Assembly (NCBI RefSeq): GCF_007556815.1
Contig: NZ_CP041743.1
Location: 868,001 to 932,000 of the forward strand
Length of the DNA: 64,000 nt
Source of the DNA: Paraburkholderia megapolitana
Lineage (GTDB): Bacteria; Pseudomonadota; Gammaproteobacteria; Burkholderiales; Burkholderiaceae
Direction: 5' to 3'
In this document: positions 25,553 through 34,131 of the stretch, piece after piece
How positions within the stretch are numbered: position 1 is the stretch's first letter
Layout of the letters: each line of letters begins with the position of its first letter
Made by a program: the position numbers and the translations under genes
Notes under the pieces: generated by a model
Told to the model about the DNA's origin: nothing
Databases searched by the model: none
What the model saw: the letters and a program-made list of their open reading frames with translations, nothing else

Positions 25553-26551
25553 TCATGAGTCATTCGTCGTTCGCGTGCAGGGTGTGAACCGAAGTCCTTT
25601 GGACTGCATCAACAGGCAGTTGATTGCTTCACCGGTCTTGACGTTTTTGCCATTCCCTTCGATGCGAATATCGCCGCCAGTTACCCAGGTCAGGTCGGTC
25701 GAGCCGTCCTTCGAAAACACATAGTCACCCACCTTGGTATCGCTACTGTACGAATCAGCTGACCACTGCTTCAATGCGAGCGAGGCGCTGTAGGTTGCTT
25801 GCATGCCCTGCAGGGGAAACCCAAAGGCTGTCACGGGCTGGCTGTTCTTGTGCACGACGGTGTTCCACAACAGCGCCCAGTCTCCGTTATCTGCTCTCGT
25901 GACTTCGGTAAATATGGGCCAATCGATCCCGTCGATCGTTCTCGGCGCAGCAAGCTGGCAGCTTTGAAATCTCGGCTGTGTATCCGTCAGTTTCATTTCT
26001 ACCGCGGTGTCTGGATCCGCGCTGCATGACCATCCATCGATGGTCTGATCCCGGGTCAACGAGAGGCTCAACATGTTGCGGTCCACATCTTCCCGCCAGA
26101 GTCGTTTGATCTCGACCGGTCCCAGCATGACGGCCTTATCTCCCTGCGCTCCGATGGGAGTTTTGTGCCAGTACCCACCGCCAGTCTGTTCGTACTGTAT
26201 CTGGGTGCCTGCCGGAAACGTCACGCCCGCTACCACGACGGGACTCTCCGCGACGCCTTCGACACGCGTGCCTGGTGTACCGAGAAACTGATCGATAGGA
26301 CCCCAGCTGTATAGGGCGATCACGGGTAGAGCGAGAAACAGGCCGACCAGACTCAAACGCTTTCTGGCCGAGGATTTGCGCAAGAGCCGGAAAAGCCCGA
26401 ACGCCATAACCAACCAGACAACCACAAATACCACCACGGAAAGCAGAAGGAGGAGCAACCCGACCGCGTCGACCTGGCCCGCTTCCGCGAGGCAAATCTC
26501 CGGGATCAGGGCCAGCATGAGCCAACCAGCAGTGCGATAAGTAGCTTTCAT
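25553..26551 (-). CDS. Predicted membrane-anchored protein of unknown function
   Basis: A 332-residue protein that I do not recognise. After an N-terminal hydrophobic segment ending CLAEA come a long Leu/Val-rich transmembrane helix (VGLLLLLLSVVVFVVVWLVMAFGLF) and a third segment (LVGLFLALPVIALYSWG). A ~220-residue extracytoplasmic domain with several Trp and Cys residues follows. Repeated phrases such as VTFPAGTQIQYEQ and the GVTF...LGP...IKRLWREDV layout recall proteins in which an antisense-tolerant beta domain carries sensor or inhibitor function, but this is not an assignment. Start ATG 26551 has AAGAGA upstream; ATG 26569 is an alternative. It is divergent from the S10-like lipoprotein gene. 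Confidence 0.7.
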   Translation of the reverse strand: MKATYRTAGWLMLALIPEICLAEAGQVDAVGLLLLLLSVVVFVVVWLVMAFGLFRLLRKSSARKRLSLVGLFLALPVIALYSWGPIDQFLGTPGTRVEGVAESPVVVAGVTFPAGTQIQYEQTGGGYWHKTPIGAQGDKAVMLGPVEIKRLWREDVDRNMLSLSLTRDQTIDGWSCSADPDTAVEMKLTDTQPRFQSCQLAAPRTIDGIDWPIFTEVTRADNGDWALLWNTVVHKNSQPVTAFGFPLQGMQATYSASLALKQWSADSYSSDTKVGDYVFSKDGSTDLTWVTGGDIRIEGNGKNVKTGEAINCLLMQSKGLRFTPCTRTTNDS

Positions 26552-26737
26552 TTGATCGTCTCTTTTCATTGCCAGTTATCGGGGAATACGAAACGCGGTG
26601 TCAATCACATGGCACGTGTGAACTCAAAAATTCCTCAACTAAAGCAATACAACAGGAAACAATGGTACCAATGCACTATTAACGAACCCCGACACTGGTT
26701 TTGTGAAATGGTCTCTCAGCCCTCACCAAGGATAGAG

Positions 26738-28558
26738 ATGAAAACAGCGCAGAACTGTATCGATAACCACTCTAACCATCACGGCCATCGGGGCCGCCTG
26801 GCAGCACTCGCCGCCATCACAACAGCTGTAGCGATTCTCGCTGGTTGCGGCGGCGGAGATGGCAGCAGATCATCCTCCGCGGCCAACCTGAAGCAGACTG
26901 CCAGCCAGCAAGCCAGTCCACCGACAGGCAATCAAACCTACATCGATCCGGTTGCCTACTCGGTGAACGCCGCCGACGGCCTCGCTGCGTCGCAGGTTTC
27001 CGAGCAGGCGGCGATCATGCAACATCGGTGGGTCTCTGGCGGCACTACGATCAACTACACGACCACCACGGGCCACCTGACTGCGACCGACTCGAAAGGC
27101 AACCCCGAAGCATCGATGTCTTATGTCGCGTATACCGCGCCCAGCTCGAACGGCGCACCGCGGCCTGTGACCTTCTTCTATAACGGCGGCCCAGGTTCCT
27201 CGTCGATCTGGTTGCGGCTCGGCTCGTTCGCACCCACGCGCGTCGCAACACCCGATCCGCTGTTCGGCAACAACTGGCCGAACTATCCGCTCGTCGACAA
27301 CAAGGACAGTCTGATCGCCACGACGGACCTCGTGTATATCGATCCGCCTGGCACCGGCCTTTCCGAAGCGGTCCTGCCGAACACGAACCAGTCGTTCTGG
27401 GGCTCCGACGAGGATGCCGACGTCATGCGCGATTTCGTCGAGCGCTATATCACGGTGAACAATCGCAGCAAGTCGCCGCTGTATCTCTACGGAGAATCGT
27501 ACGGCACGCCGCGTACCGACATGATGGCGCTGGCGCTCGAATCTGCAGGTGTGCATCTGACGGGAATCGTGTTGCAATCCTCGATACTCAATTTCTTCGC
27601 GGACGCCTCGTACGCGGTCGGCGTGACGGGCACACCCGCGGGTCTGAAACTCGCGACCGATACGCTGGAAGGATTCCTGCCGGAGTACGCCGAGGTCGCG
27701 GCGTACTACAACCTGGTATCGCCTGCACCGGTCAGTCAGGCCGCCTACGCGCAGCAGGTGGAACAGTTCGGCACGGAGCAGTACCACCACTTCCAGCAAT
27801 ATGCGGCGACCTGGGCGCTGAGTCAGGATGGCGTACCCAGTCTGTTCGGGCCGCCCGTGTATCCGGCCACGCGGACGTTGCAGTCGTGGACAACACAGTC
27901 GGGTATGACGCTGCAGGCATTACAGGGTTACTTCAGCGCCAATCCGATTTACAACAGTCTGATACCGGGTACGACGATCGGTGCATACGATGGACGCGTG
28001 TCACTACCGAATTCGGACCCGCGGCTGCAGGCGGACCCCGACCCGTCGGACATCATGATCTCGCAGCCATTTACGAACGCGCTCGCTACGCAGATGCCGG
28101 ACTACCTCGGCTATACGGCGCCCAATGCAACCTACGTGCTGTTGAACCGTACCCTCGTCAATACCTGGGACTTCACGCACGATGGACAACCGATGCCCGA
28201 TACGATCCCCGATCTGCTGGGTGCGTTAACGCTTAACCCGCGGCTCGAGGTGTATTCGGAAAACGGCTATCACGATCTGGACACACCGTTCTTCAGTACC
28301 GAGAAGCAGCTCGCGCGGCTCCAGACAGTACCGGGTCTGAATCCGAACCTGCAGGTGACTTTCTTCCAGGGCGGCCACATGATTTATCTGGACGACGTCG
28401 CGCGTCCGCAGATGAAAGCGGGCCTGGAGCTGTTCTATCGTGCGAAGGCGATCCCCGGTGCGTTGACACTTGCGACCTTGCCTCTGCCGTGGCGCGACGA
28501 AGACCCGGCTAGCGAGCCGACTGGCAGTGCGCCAGTTACACAGGCAATGGCGCCTTAA
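26738..28558 (+). CDS. S10 serine carboxypeptidase-like lipoprotein
   Basis: A 606-residue exported alpha/beta hydrolase. The start ATG 26738 has AAGGATAGAG upstream and yields a lipoprotein signal with lipobox LAGC; the frame is open to 26552 but without a signal. FFYNGGPGSSS (oxyanion region), the serine elbow GESYGT, an aspartate in NGYHDLDTPF and the histidine in GGHMIYLD form a complete S10 triad. Bacterial S10-like proteins of this type are usually annotated as peptidases; some eukaryotic relatives are acyltransferases. Probably anchored to a membrane facing the periplasm or outside. It is monocistronic, ending at a bidirectional hairpin shared with the amidase gene. Confidence 0.9.
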   Translation: MKTAQNCIDNHSNHHGHRGRLAALAAITTAVAILAGCGGGDGSRSSSAANLKQTASQQASPPTGNQTYIDPVAYSVNAADGLAASQVSEQAAIMQHRWVSGGTTINYTTTTGHLTATDSKGNPEASMSYVAYTAPSSNGAPRPVTFFYNGGPGSSSIWLRLGSFAPTRVATPDPLFGNNWPNYPLVDNKDSLIATTDLVYIDPPGTGLSEAVLPNTNQSFWGSDEDADVMRDFVERYITVNNRSKSPLYLYGESYGTPRTDMMALALESAGVHLTGIVLQSSILNFFADASYAVGVTGTPAGLKLATDTLEGFLPEYAEVAAYYNLVSPAPVSQAAYAQQVEQFGTEQYHHFQQYAATWALSQDGVPSLFGPPVYPATRTLQSWTTQSGMTLQALQGYFSANPIYNSLIPGTTIGAYDGRVSLPNSDPRLQADPDPSDIMISQPFTNALATQMPDYLGYTAPNATYVLLNRTLVNTWDFTHDGQPMPDTIPDLLGALTLNPRLEVYSENGYHDLDTPFFSTEKQLARLQTVPGLNPNLQVTFFQGGHMIYLDDVARPQMKAGLELFYRAKAIPGALTLATLPLPWRDEDPASEPTGSAPVTQAMAP

Positions 28559-28580
28559 GCGCCCGGAAAAACGTCGAAAT

Positions 28581-28607
28581 GCCGCCGTTCAAACAAACAA
28601 CGGCGGC
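28581..28607. terminator. Bidirectional hairpin between S10-like and amidase genes
   Basis: A perfect 9-bp inverted repeat, GCCGCCGTT (28581-28589) and AACGGCGGC (28599-28607). Its inner bases overlap the amidase stop codon. Confidence 0.65.
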
Positions 28608-30010
28608 CGTTTGTCAGCCCACGGCTTAGCCGCTTCCAGTTCATAGGCGAGTTCGAACAAGGTTCGCTCGTCACCGAAACGAGTTGCGAATTGCACGCCG
28701 ATCGGCAAACCCGCAACACTCCAGTGCAGCGGCACGCTCATGGCCGGCGCACCGAACGCGTTGTGCATCATGGTGTAGATGGCGTAACGACTGACGCGCT
28801 CAAGGACCGTCTCGAACGACAGCGCGCCGTGTATCGCGCCGATCGGCACAGGTGGCTGCGCAAGCACAGGCGAAACGATCACATCGAAGCGATTGAACCA
28901 GTCGTTATAGGTCGATGCCGCCGCTGTCAGTCGGGTCTTTGCATTTGCCAGTTCACCGGTGGGTAAGCGCCTGGCGTAGGTTGCCATTTCGAGCGTCAAC
29001 GGTTCGAGCAGAAACCGGTTGGGCTTGATACCCAGAAGCGCCTTGCGAGCGATGTCCACTGTTTCCGCAGCAGCGCTCGTAAAGAGCGTAAGGAAATCCT
29101 TGAAGGTGATGGCGCCGTCGAAGGGAAGCGCCGTCCGTTCCACGTGATGCCCAAGCCCTTCGAGCAGACGAAGCGTGTTCTCTATGGACGATACGACTTC
29201 CGGGTCCGGCGCTTGACCGTCAACCACCCTGTCGATGAAGTAGCCGACACGCAGGCGCCTCGTGGACGGCGCGGTAACCGCGCCGAGTGGTGGCAAAACC
29301 GCCGATGTCCCCGTGCGTTCCATCGCCGCAAACAGTCCCGCTGAATCGCGCACCGTACGCGACACGCAGTGTTCAGCGGTCAGATCGAATCCCGCTGCCT
29401 GCTCCTGATCCCCGATCAAACGACCAAACGACGGCTTCAGTCCGAACAGCCCGCAGCACGACGCAGGAATGCGGATCGAGCCACCACCGTCGGCTGCATC
29501 GGCCATCGGCACCACGCCCGCAGCGACTGCCGCAGCAGAGCCTCCCGAAGAGCCTCCGGGCGTGTGGCCCAGATCCCATGGGTTGCGTGTCGGCCCGCAC
29601 GCTAACGCTTCGGTGGTTGGCAAAAAACCGAACTCGCTCATCGTCGATCGTCCGATGATCACGAGACCCGCAGCCTCGTAGGCGTCTACCTGCGGGCTGT
29701 TCTTCCGGGCAGCAGGCATCAGCCAGGTCAGTCGTGAACCCCAGCGAGTCTTGCTGCCCTTCATGTCGTACATGTCTTTGAGCAGGAAAGGTACGCCCGC
29801 AAACGGTCCCGTGAGATTGCCGCCCCGGACGCGCTGACGTGCACGTTCGTATAGCGGCTTTGCCATGAAGTTGAGCTTGGGCTGAACGGTTTCCGCGCGC
29901 GCGATGGCGGCATCCACCGCTTCCAGCGCACTGATCTCGCCGCGCCGGATCATGGCGGCTAGCCCGGTGGCATCGAAAGACGCGATGTCGTTGCTATCTT
30001 TAGTGTTCAT
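28589..30010 (-). CDS. Amidase signature family hydrolase
   Basis: A 473-residue cytoplasmic amidase. The Ser-cisSer-Lys triad is complete: Lys78 in FLLKDM, cis-Ser154 in PGGSSGGS and nucleophile Ser178 in ADGGGSIRIPAS; spacings match those of fatty acid amide hydrolase-type enzymes. There is no signal peptide. The family cleaves amides, nitrile-derived amides, aryl acylamides or 6-aminohexanoate-type oligomers; the substrate is not readable. It is not GatA, since no gatB or gatC is present. The flavin reductase gene ends 66 bp upstream on the same strand, so the two may be cotranscribed. Confidence 0.92.
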   Translation of the reverse strand: MNTKDSNDIASFDATGLAAMIRRGEISALEAVDAAIARAETVQPKLNFMAKPLYERARQRVRGGNLTGPFAGVPFLLKDMYDMKGSKTRWGSRLTWLMPAARKNSPQVDAYEAAGLVIIGRSTMSEFGFLPTTEALACGPTRNPWDLGHTPGGSSGGSAAAVAAGVVPMADAADGGGSIRIPASCCGLFGLKPSFGRLIGDQEQAAGFDLTAEHCVSRTVRDSAGLFAAMERTGTSAVLPPLGAVTAPSTRRLRVGYFIDRVVDGQAPDPEVVSSIENTLRLLEGLGHHVERTALPFDGAITFKDFLTLFTSAAAETVDIARKALLGIKPNRFLLEPLTLEMATYARRLPTGELANAKTRLTAAASTYNDWFNRFDVIVSPVLAQPPVPIGAIHGALSFETVLERVSRYAIYTMMHNAFGAPAMSVPLHWSVAGLPIGVQFATRFGDERTLFELAYELEAAKPWADKRPPLFV

Positions 30011-30075
30011 GCTTGCCTTGCAAAGCGCTGTTCGCTGTTCCTTGTTCCCGGCAATCCCGGCCCACGAGCTACCGT

Positions 30076-30657
30076 TTACGCTTGCGCAGCACGCGGCGCC
30101 GGTTCGACTTCGAACGCTTCACCAGTTGCGAAGAACGTACCGCCCGCGACGTAATGGCAGGTGCGCAGATCGGGGTCGTCGAAGTGCCAGCGGTTGTCGG
30201 TATAGACGCGGCTGTCGGCATAAGCGGCCACCACTTCGCCGATAAACAGATCGTGACGCTGGCTCGCATCGGGGATGACCTTGCACTCCATCCACGTCAC
30301 GCAACCGACCAGCATCGGCACGTCAATCTTCTGGCCGGGGAAAGTCTCCAGCTCAAATGCAGCGAACTTGTCGAGCCCTTCGCCGGTATTCGAGCCCACT
30401 GCCAGGGTCTGCCTGGCAAAACCCACCGACGGCAACTGCAAACCGAACACACCGCTCGCCTCGATCAGCTGGCGCGTCAGCGTGCGGCTGTCGATCACGA
30501 CGACGATCTTCGGCGGATCGAAGTCGAGTGGCATCGACCACGCTGCGGCCATTACGTTCGAACGCCCGCCGTGCGCGCTCGTGATCACCGTGACTGGGCC
30601 GTGGTTCAGCAGCCGCGTCGCGCGCGACAAATCTACGTTTTTTCTCGTGACGTCCAT
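30076..30657 (-). CDS. Flavin reductase-like (FMN-binding split barrel) protein
   Basis: A 193-residue protein. VTVITSAHGGRSNVMAAAWSMPLDFDPP is the start of the flavin reductase-like split-barrel domain, which includes reductase components of two-component monooxygenases. NTGEGLDKFAAFELE and ECKVIPDASQRHDLFIGEVVAA match the later strands. It probably reduces FMN or FAD with NAD(P)H, or binds flavin. Start ATG 30657 has AGAAGGA about 8 nt upstream; the open frame extends 23 codons further without a ribosome site. No partner oxygenase is adjacent. The TRIC-like gene is divergent. Confidence 0.88.
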   Translation of the reverse strand: MDVTRKNVDLSRATRLLNHGPVTVITSAHGGRSNVMAAAWSMPLDFDPPKIVVVIDSRTLTRQLIEASGVFGLQLPSVGFARQTLAVGSNTGEGLDKFAAFELETFPGQKIDVPMLVGCVTWMECKVIPDASQRHDLFIGEVVAAYADSRVYTDNRWHFDDPDLRTCHYVAGGTFFATGEAFEVEPAPRAAQA

Positions 30658-30890
30658 ATTGGGTCCTTCTGGTGCGATGCGCTCGCGCCCGTCGATTTCC
30701 GTGGCTTCCGTGCATGCGTTCCACACACGGCACTGGACAGCATTCTAGACATCTATCCGTTCGCTCACACGCCCGTGCCAGCCGACACCCGCCGCGGTTA
30801 TCATCGCAAGCAGGCTACGGCCGTGCCGAGGCGATTGGCACAGCCACGGCAAACCACCCTGCTCCTTCTTCCGTTTCGCCCGCGACGCTG

Positions 30891-31514
30891 ATGAAAAGAA
30901 TCGAATCGATCGTGCTCACAGCCGATCTGGCCGGCACCGCGGTATTCGCCCTCGAAGGCGCCATCGCCGCGATGCGCCATGGGCTCGATTTATTGGGCGT
31001 CATGGTGCTGTCGTTCGTGGTCGCGCTGGGCGGCGGCGTGATCCGCGACCTGCTGATCGGCGCCACGCCGCCCAACGCCGTGCGCGACTGGCGCTACCCG
31101 GTGCTTGCCTTTGTCACCGGCCTGCTGACCTTCGTCTTTCACGACACCGCCCGCGCGCTTCCCTTCATGCCGATCATGACGCTCGATGCCGCGGGGCTCG
31201 CGCTGTTCGCGGTAGCAGGCGCGCAGAAAGCGCTCGACTACCGCATCGGACCGTTTATCGCGACGTTGATGGGCACCGTTACGGGTGTCGGCGGCGGTGT
31301 GGTTCGCGACATCCTGCTGGCGCGCGTGCCCATGGTGCTCGCCGCCGATATCTATGCGAGCGCGGCATTCGTCGGTGCAGTCGTGCTGGTAGCAGGCCGG
31401 CGGTTCGGCCTGTCGCCGATGGTCGCCGCGCTGCTAGGCGCTGGCGCGTGCTTCGCGTTGCGCATCCTCGCTGTGATGCATGGCTGGCAGTTGCCCAAAG
31501 CAACACCGTGGTGA
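30891..31514 (+). CDS. TRIC-like (UPF0126/YadS-type) cation channel family protein
   Basis: A 207-residue inner-membrane protein with two homologous halves. Each half carries the GGGxxRD motif (GGGVIRDLLIG and GGGVVRDILLA) typical of the UPF0126 family. Seven hydrophobic helices are visible. Prokaryotic TRIC homologues form trimeric potassium/sodium-selective channels; older annotation as a glycine transporter lacks support. I start at ATG 30891 at the family N-terminus (MKRIESIVLTADLAGTAVFALEG); upstream in-frame sequence is charged and unlike the family. Confidence 0.9.
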   Translation: MKRIESIVLTADLAGTAVFALEGAIAAMRHGLDLLGVMVLSFVVALGGGVIRDLLIGATPPNAVRDWRYPVLAFVTGLLTFVFHDTARALPFMPIMTLDAAGLALFAVAGAQKALDYRIGPFIATLMGTVTGVGGGVVRDILLARVPMVLAADIYASAAFVGAVVLVAGRRFGLSPMVAALLGAGACFALRILAVMHGWQLPKATPW

Positions 31515-31630
31515 AGCGGATCATCACCAGATATTGATGTCCGAATCTGGCCAGTCAAAGCAATCGATATTGGCTAAACTGGGCCTCCGCTGACGGTCGT
31601 CTCCAGTTTCCAATCGGGAAGGAAGGATGT

Positions 31631-33052
31631 ATGAACAACGATTCCATTTTTCGTCCTGCCCTGGAACGTGCGTTGAGCCACTCGCTCGCGCATCTGGATA
31701 ATCTGGCGCATAACCCGGTCGCGGCCACCGCCAGCCTGCAAACGCTACGCGAGCGTCTTGCGAAGCCGCTGAACGAGCAGAGCCTGCCCGCCGAACAGAT
31801 CGTCGATGAACTCGTTGCCGACACGGCCGGTGGCATTCTCGGTAGTGCGGGTGGACGGTTTTTCGGCTGGGTGATCGGTGGATCGCTGCCCGCCGCGCTC
31901 GCCGCGGACTGGCTGACCAGTGCGTGGGACCAGAACGCCGCGTCGTATTCCTGCGGGCCGGCGGAAGCGGTCATCGAAGAGGTGTGCGGCGCGTGGCTGA
32001 AGGATCTGCTCGGCTTGCCTCGCTACGCAAGCTTTGCGCTGACGAGCGGCTGCCAGATGGCCCACGTCACCGCGCTCGCGGCAGCGCGTCATGCGTTGCT
32101 CGCGCGGCGCGGCTGGCAGGTCGAACGCGATGGTTTGTTCGGCGCGCCGAAGCTGCGCATTCTCAGTAGCGATCAGTTCCACGGCAGCATCACGCGCGCC
32201 ACGCGGTTGCTAGGTCTCGGCACCGCGGCCGTGATCGGCCTGCCGGCGAATCAGGCCGGACAACTCGACACAGCCACACTCGAACGCGCGCTGCTGGAAA
32301 ATCCCGACACGCTCACGATCGTGCTGCTACAGGCCGGCGATCTGAATATCGGTGCGTACGATTGTTTCGCCGATCTGATTCCGCTTGCGCATCGCTACGA
32401 GGCGTGGGTTCACGTCGACGGTGCGTTCGGCTTGTGGGCCAACGCCAGCGCGCAGCACCGGCATCGGCTGGCTGGCGTAGAACAGGCGGACTCGTGGACC
32501 ACCGATGGCCACAAGTGGCTCAACGTACCGTACGACAGCGGTTTTGCGTTCGTTGCAAATGCACAGGCGCATCGCAGTGCGATGTCATACGAGGCGAGCT
32601 ACATCACGCACAACGACGACGTACGCGAGCAGAAAGACTGGAACCCGGACTGGTCGCGACGCGGTCGCGGTGTTGCGACCTACGCAGCGCTCCGGCAGTT
32701 GGGCCGCGAAGGTGTCGCGGCACTGATCGATCGTTGTTGCGATGCCGCACATCGCATCGCGAGTGGCATCGGTGCGCTTCCCGGTGCGGAGCTGGTGTGG
32801 GCACCGACGATCAACCAGGGTCTCGTACGCTTCCTGGACCCACGGCCAGGCGCGACAGAACACGATCACGACGCGCGCACCGATGCCGTAACCGCCGCGG
32901 TCCTCGCAAGCGGCGAAGCGCTGTTCAGCAATACAACCTGGCGCGGCAAACGTTGCATGCGGATATCGGTGTGCAACTGGCAAACCGGCGCGCGGGATAT
33001 CGCGCGTGCAGTAGCCGCTGTCGAGCAGATCCTGCGCTCGCAGAACGGTTAG
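31631..33052 (+). CDS. PLP-dependent group II decarboxylase family protein
   Basis: A 473-residue pyridoxal-phosphate enzyme of the aspartate/glutamate/aromatic-amino-acid decarboxylase group. It shows LTSGCQMAHVTALAAARH (phosphate-binding segment), WVHVDGAFG (the Asp that pairs with the pyridine nitrogen) and TDGHKWLNVPYD with the Schiff-base lysine at ~295. Substrate specificity cannot be assigned; several bacterial members decarboxylate aromatic amino acids or act as aldehyde synthases. Start ATG 31631 follows GGAAGGA. The PEP-mutase-like gene starts 55 bp downstream on the same strand, suggesting an operon. Confidence 0.9.
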   Translation: MNNDSIFRPALERALSHSLAHLDNLAHNPVAATASLQTLRERLAKPLNEQSLPAEQIVDELVADTAGGILGSAGGRFFGWVIGGSLPAALAADWLTSAWDQNAASYSCGPAEAVIEEVCGAWLKDLLGLPRYASFALTSGCQMAHVTALAAARHALLARRGWQVERDGLFGAPKLRILSSDQFHGSITRATRLLGLGTAAVIGLPANQAGQLDTATLERALLENPDTLTIVLLQAGDLNIGAYDCFADLIPLAHRYEAWVHVDGAFGLWANASAQHRHRLAGVEQADSWTTDGHKWLNVPYDSGFAFVANAQAHRSAMSYEASYITHNDDVREQKDWNPDWSRRGRGVATYAALRQLGREGVAALIDRCCDAAHRIASGIGALPGAELVWAPTINQGLVRFLDPRPGATEHDHDARTDAVTAAVLASGEALFSNTTWRGKRCMRISVCNWQTGARDIARAVAAVEQILRSQNG

Positions 33053-33107
33053 GTTCGCAGTCCGCTCCGTCGTCGATCTTTCTCAATCTGCAGTCATCGG
33101 AGTCACC

Positions 33108-33914
33108 ATGTCTGAACTCACGCAAAAGTTTCGCGAGCTACACGTCAACACCTTGCCGCTTCGTCTGCCGAACGCGTGGGACGCGGGCAGCGCGAGGTTG
33201 TTCGAGAGTCTCGGTGCACCGGCAATCGCAACGACGAGTGCCGGTGTCGCGTGGGCGATGGGCTACCCCGATAACCGCGTACTGCCGGTCGAGCGTGTCA
33301 TCGACGTCGCGGCGAACATGGTGCGGGTACTGAAGGTTCCGCTATCCGTCGATATCGAGAACGGCTACTCCGACAACCCACACACTGTCGCCGATCTCGC
33401 GCTACGGCTCATCGACGTCGGCGTGTCCGGCATCAATATCGAAGACGGTCCCGATTCGCCGAGTCTGCTCGCCGCGAAAATCGAAGCAATCAGGCAAGCC
33501 GCTGCGAAGGCCGGCCTCGATATCTTCGTCAACGCGCGGACCGACGTTTTTCTTGCCGGTCTCGTCGATGTGCCGGCGCGACTGGGCGAGGCGATTACGC
33601 GCGGTACGTTGTATCGATCGGCCGGTACCGACGGTCTGTTCGTGCCCGCACTCCACGAGCCTGAGGCGATCAAGGCGGTGGTAGCCGGCGTCTCGCTGCC
33701 GGTCAACGTGATGGCATGGCCGGGCCTGCCCGCCGCCGCCGAACTCGGTGCACTCGGCGTGCGGCGTCTGAGCGCCGGTTCCGGCATTCCGCAACTGCTG
33801 TGGGGGCAAGCCGAGAAACTTGCGCGCGCGTTTCTCGAAAGCGGCCGGTCCGAACCGATGTCGGAAGGGTCCATGCCGTACCCGCAGTTGCAGGGGCTGT
33901 TCAAGAACCTGTAG
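33108..33914 (+). CDS. Isocitrate lyase/PEP mutase superfamily protein
   Basis: A 268-residue (beta/alpha)8 enzyme. LPNAWDAGSARLFESLG, AIATTSAGVAWAMGYPD, VDIENGYSDNP (metal-binding Asp/Glu), GINIEDG and VNARTDVFL follow the order of the family containing PEP mutase, 2-methylisocitrate lyase and oxaloacetate decarboxylase. The KKCGH-type catalytic motif of isocitrate or methylisocitrate lyase is absent, so a lyase or hydrolase on another oxoacid is likelier. It is probably cotranscribed with the preceding decarboxylase gene, although no joint pathway is obvious. Confidence 0.88.
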   Translation: MSELTQKFRELHVNTLPLRLPNAWDAGSARLFESLGAPAIATTSAGVAWAMGYPDNRVLPVERVIDVAANMVRVLKVPLSVDIENGYSDNPHTVADLALRLIDVGVSGINIEDGPDSPSLLAAKIEAIRQAAAKAGLDIFVNARTDVFLAGLVDVPARLGEAITRGTLYRSAGTDGLFVPALHEPEAIKAVVAGVSLPVNVMAWPGLPAAAELGALGVRRLSAGSGIPQLLWGQAEKLARAFLESGRSEPMSEGSMPYPQLQGLFKNL

Positions 33915-34131
33915 CACGCGAATCTCGTCCGGCAAGGCTACGTTTGAGGCTCCTTGAGCATCGTTGAGGGCGATGTCATAGCCCGGTAACACGTCATGGA
34001 ATATAAGGTAAGTTTTTGCAACCGGCCGCGGTGAGCGCTCGCGGCTGGCGATGACTTACTTCATACCGGCCGGTGCTTCCTGCGTTGCAGGAGCCATGCG
34101 TCGGCTTCCTCCCCCAAGGACGAGACAATCC

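Noticed and set aside
30891..31514. Annotation as a glycine transporter
   Set aside because: The duplicated GGGxxRD motif places it in the TRIC-like UPF0126 family; nothing indicates glycine transport.
32362..33333. 323-codon Arg-rich frame overlapping the PLP decarboxylase
   Set aside because: Arg/Ser/Ala-rich composition typical of an out-of-frame reading of GC-rich DNA; it overlaps two well-supported genes.
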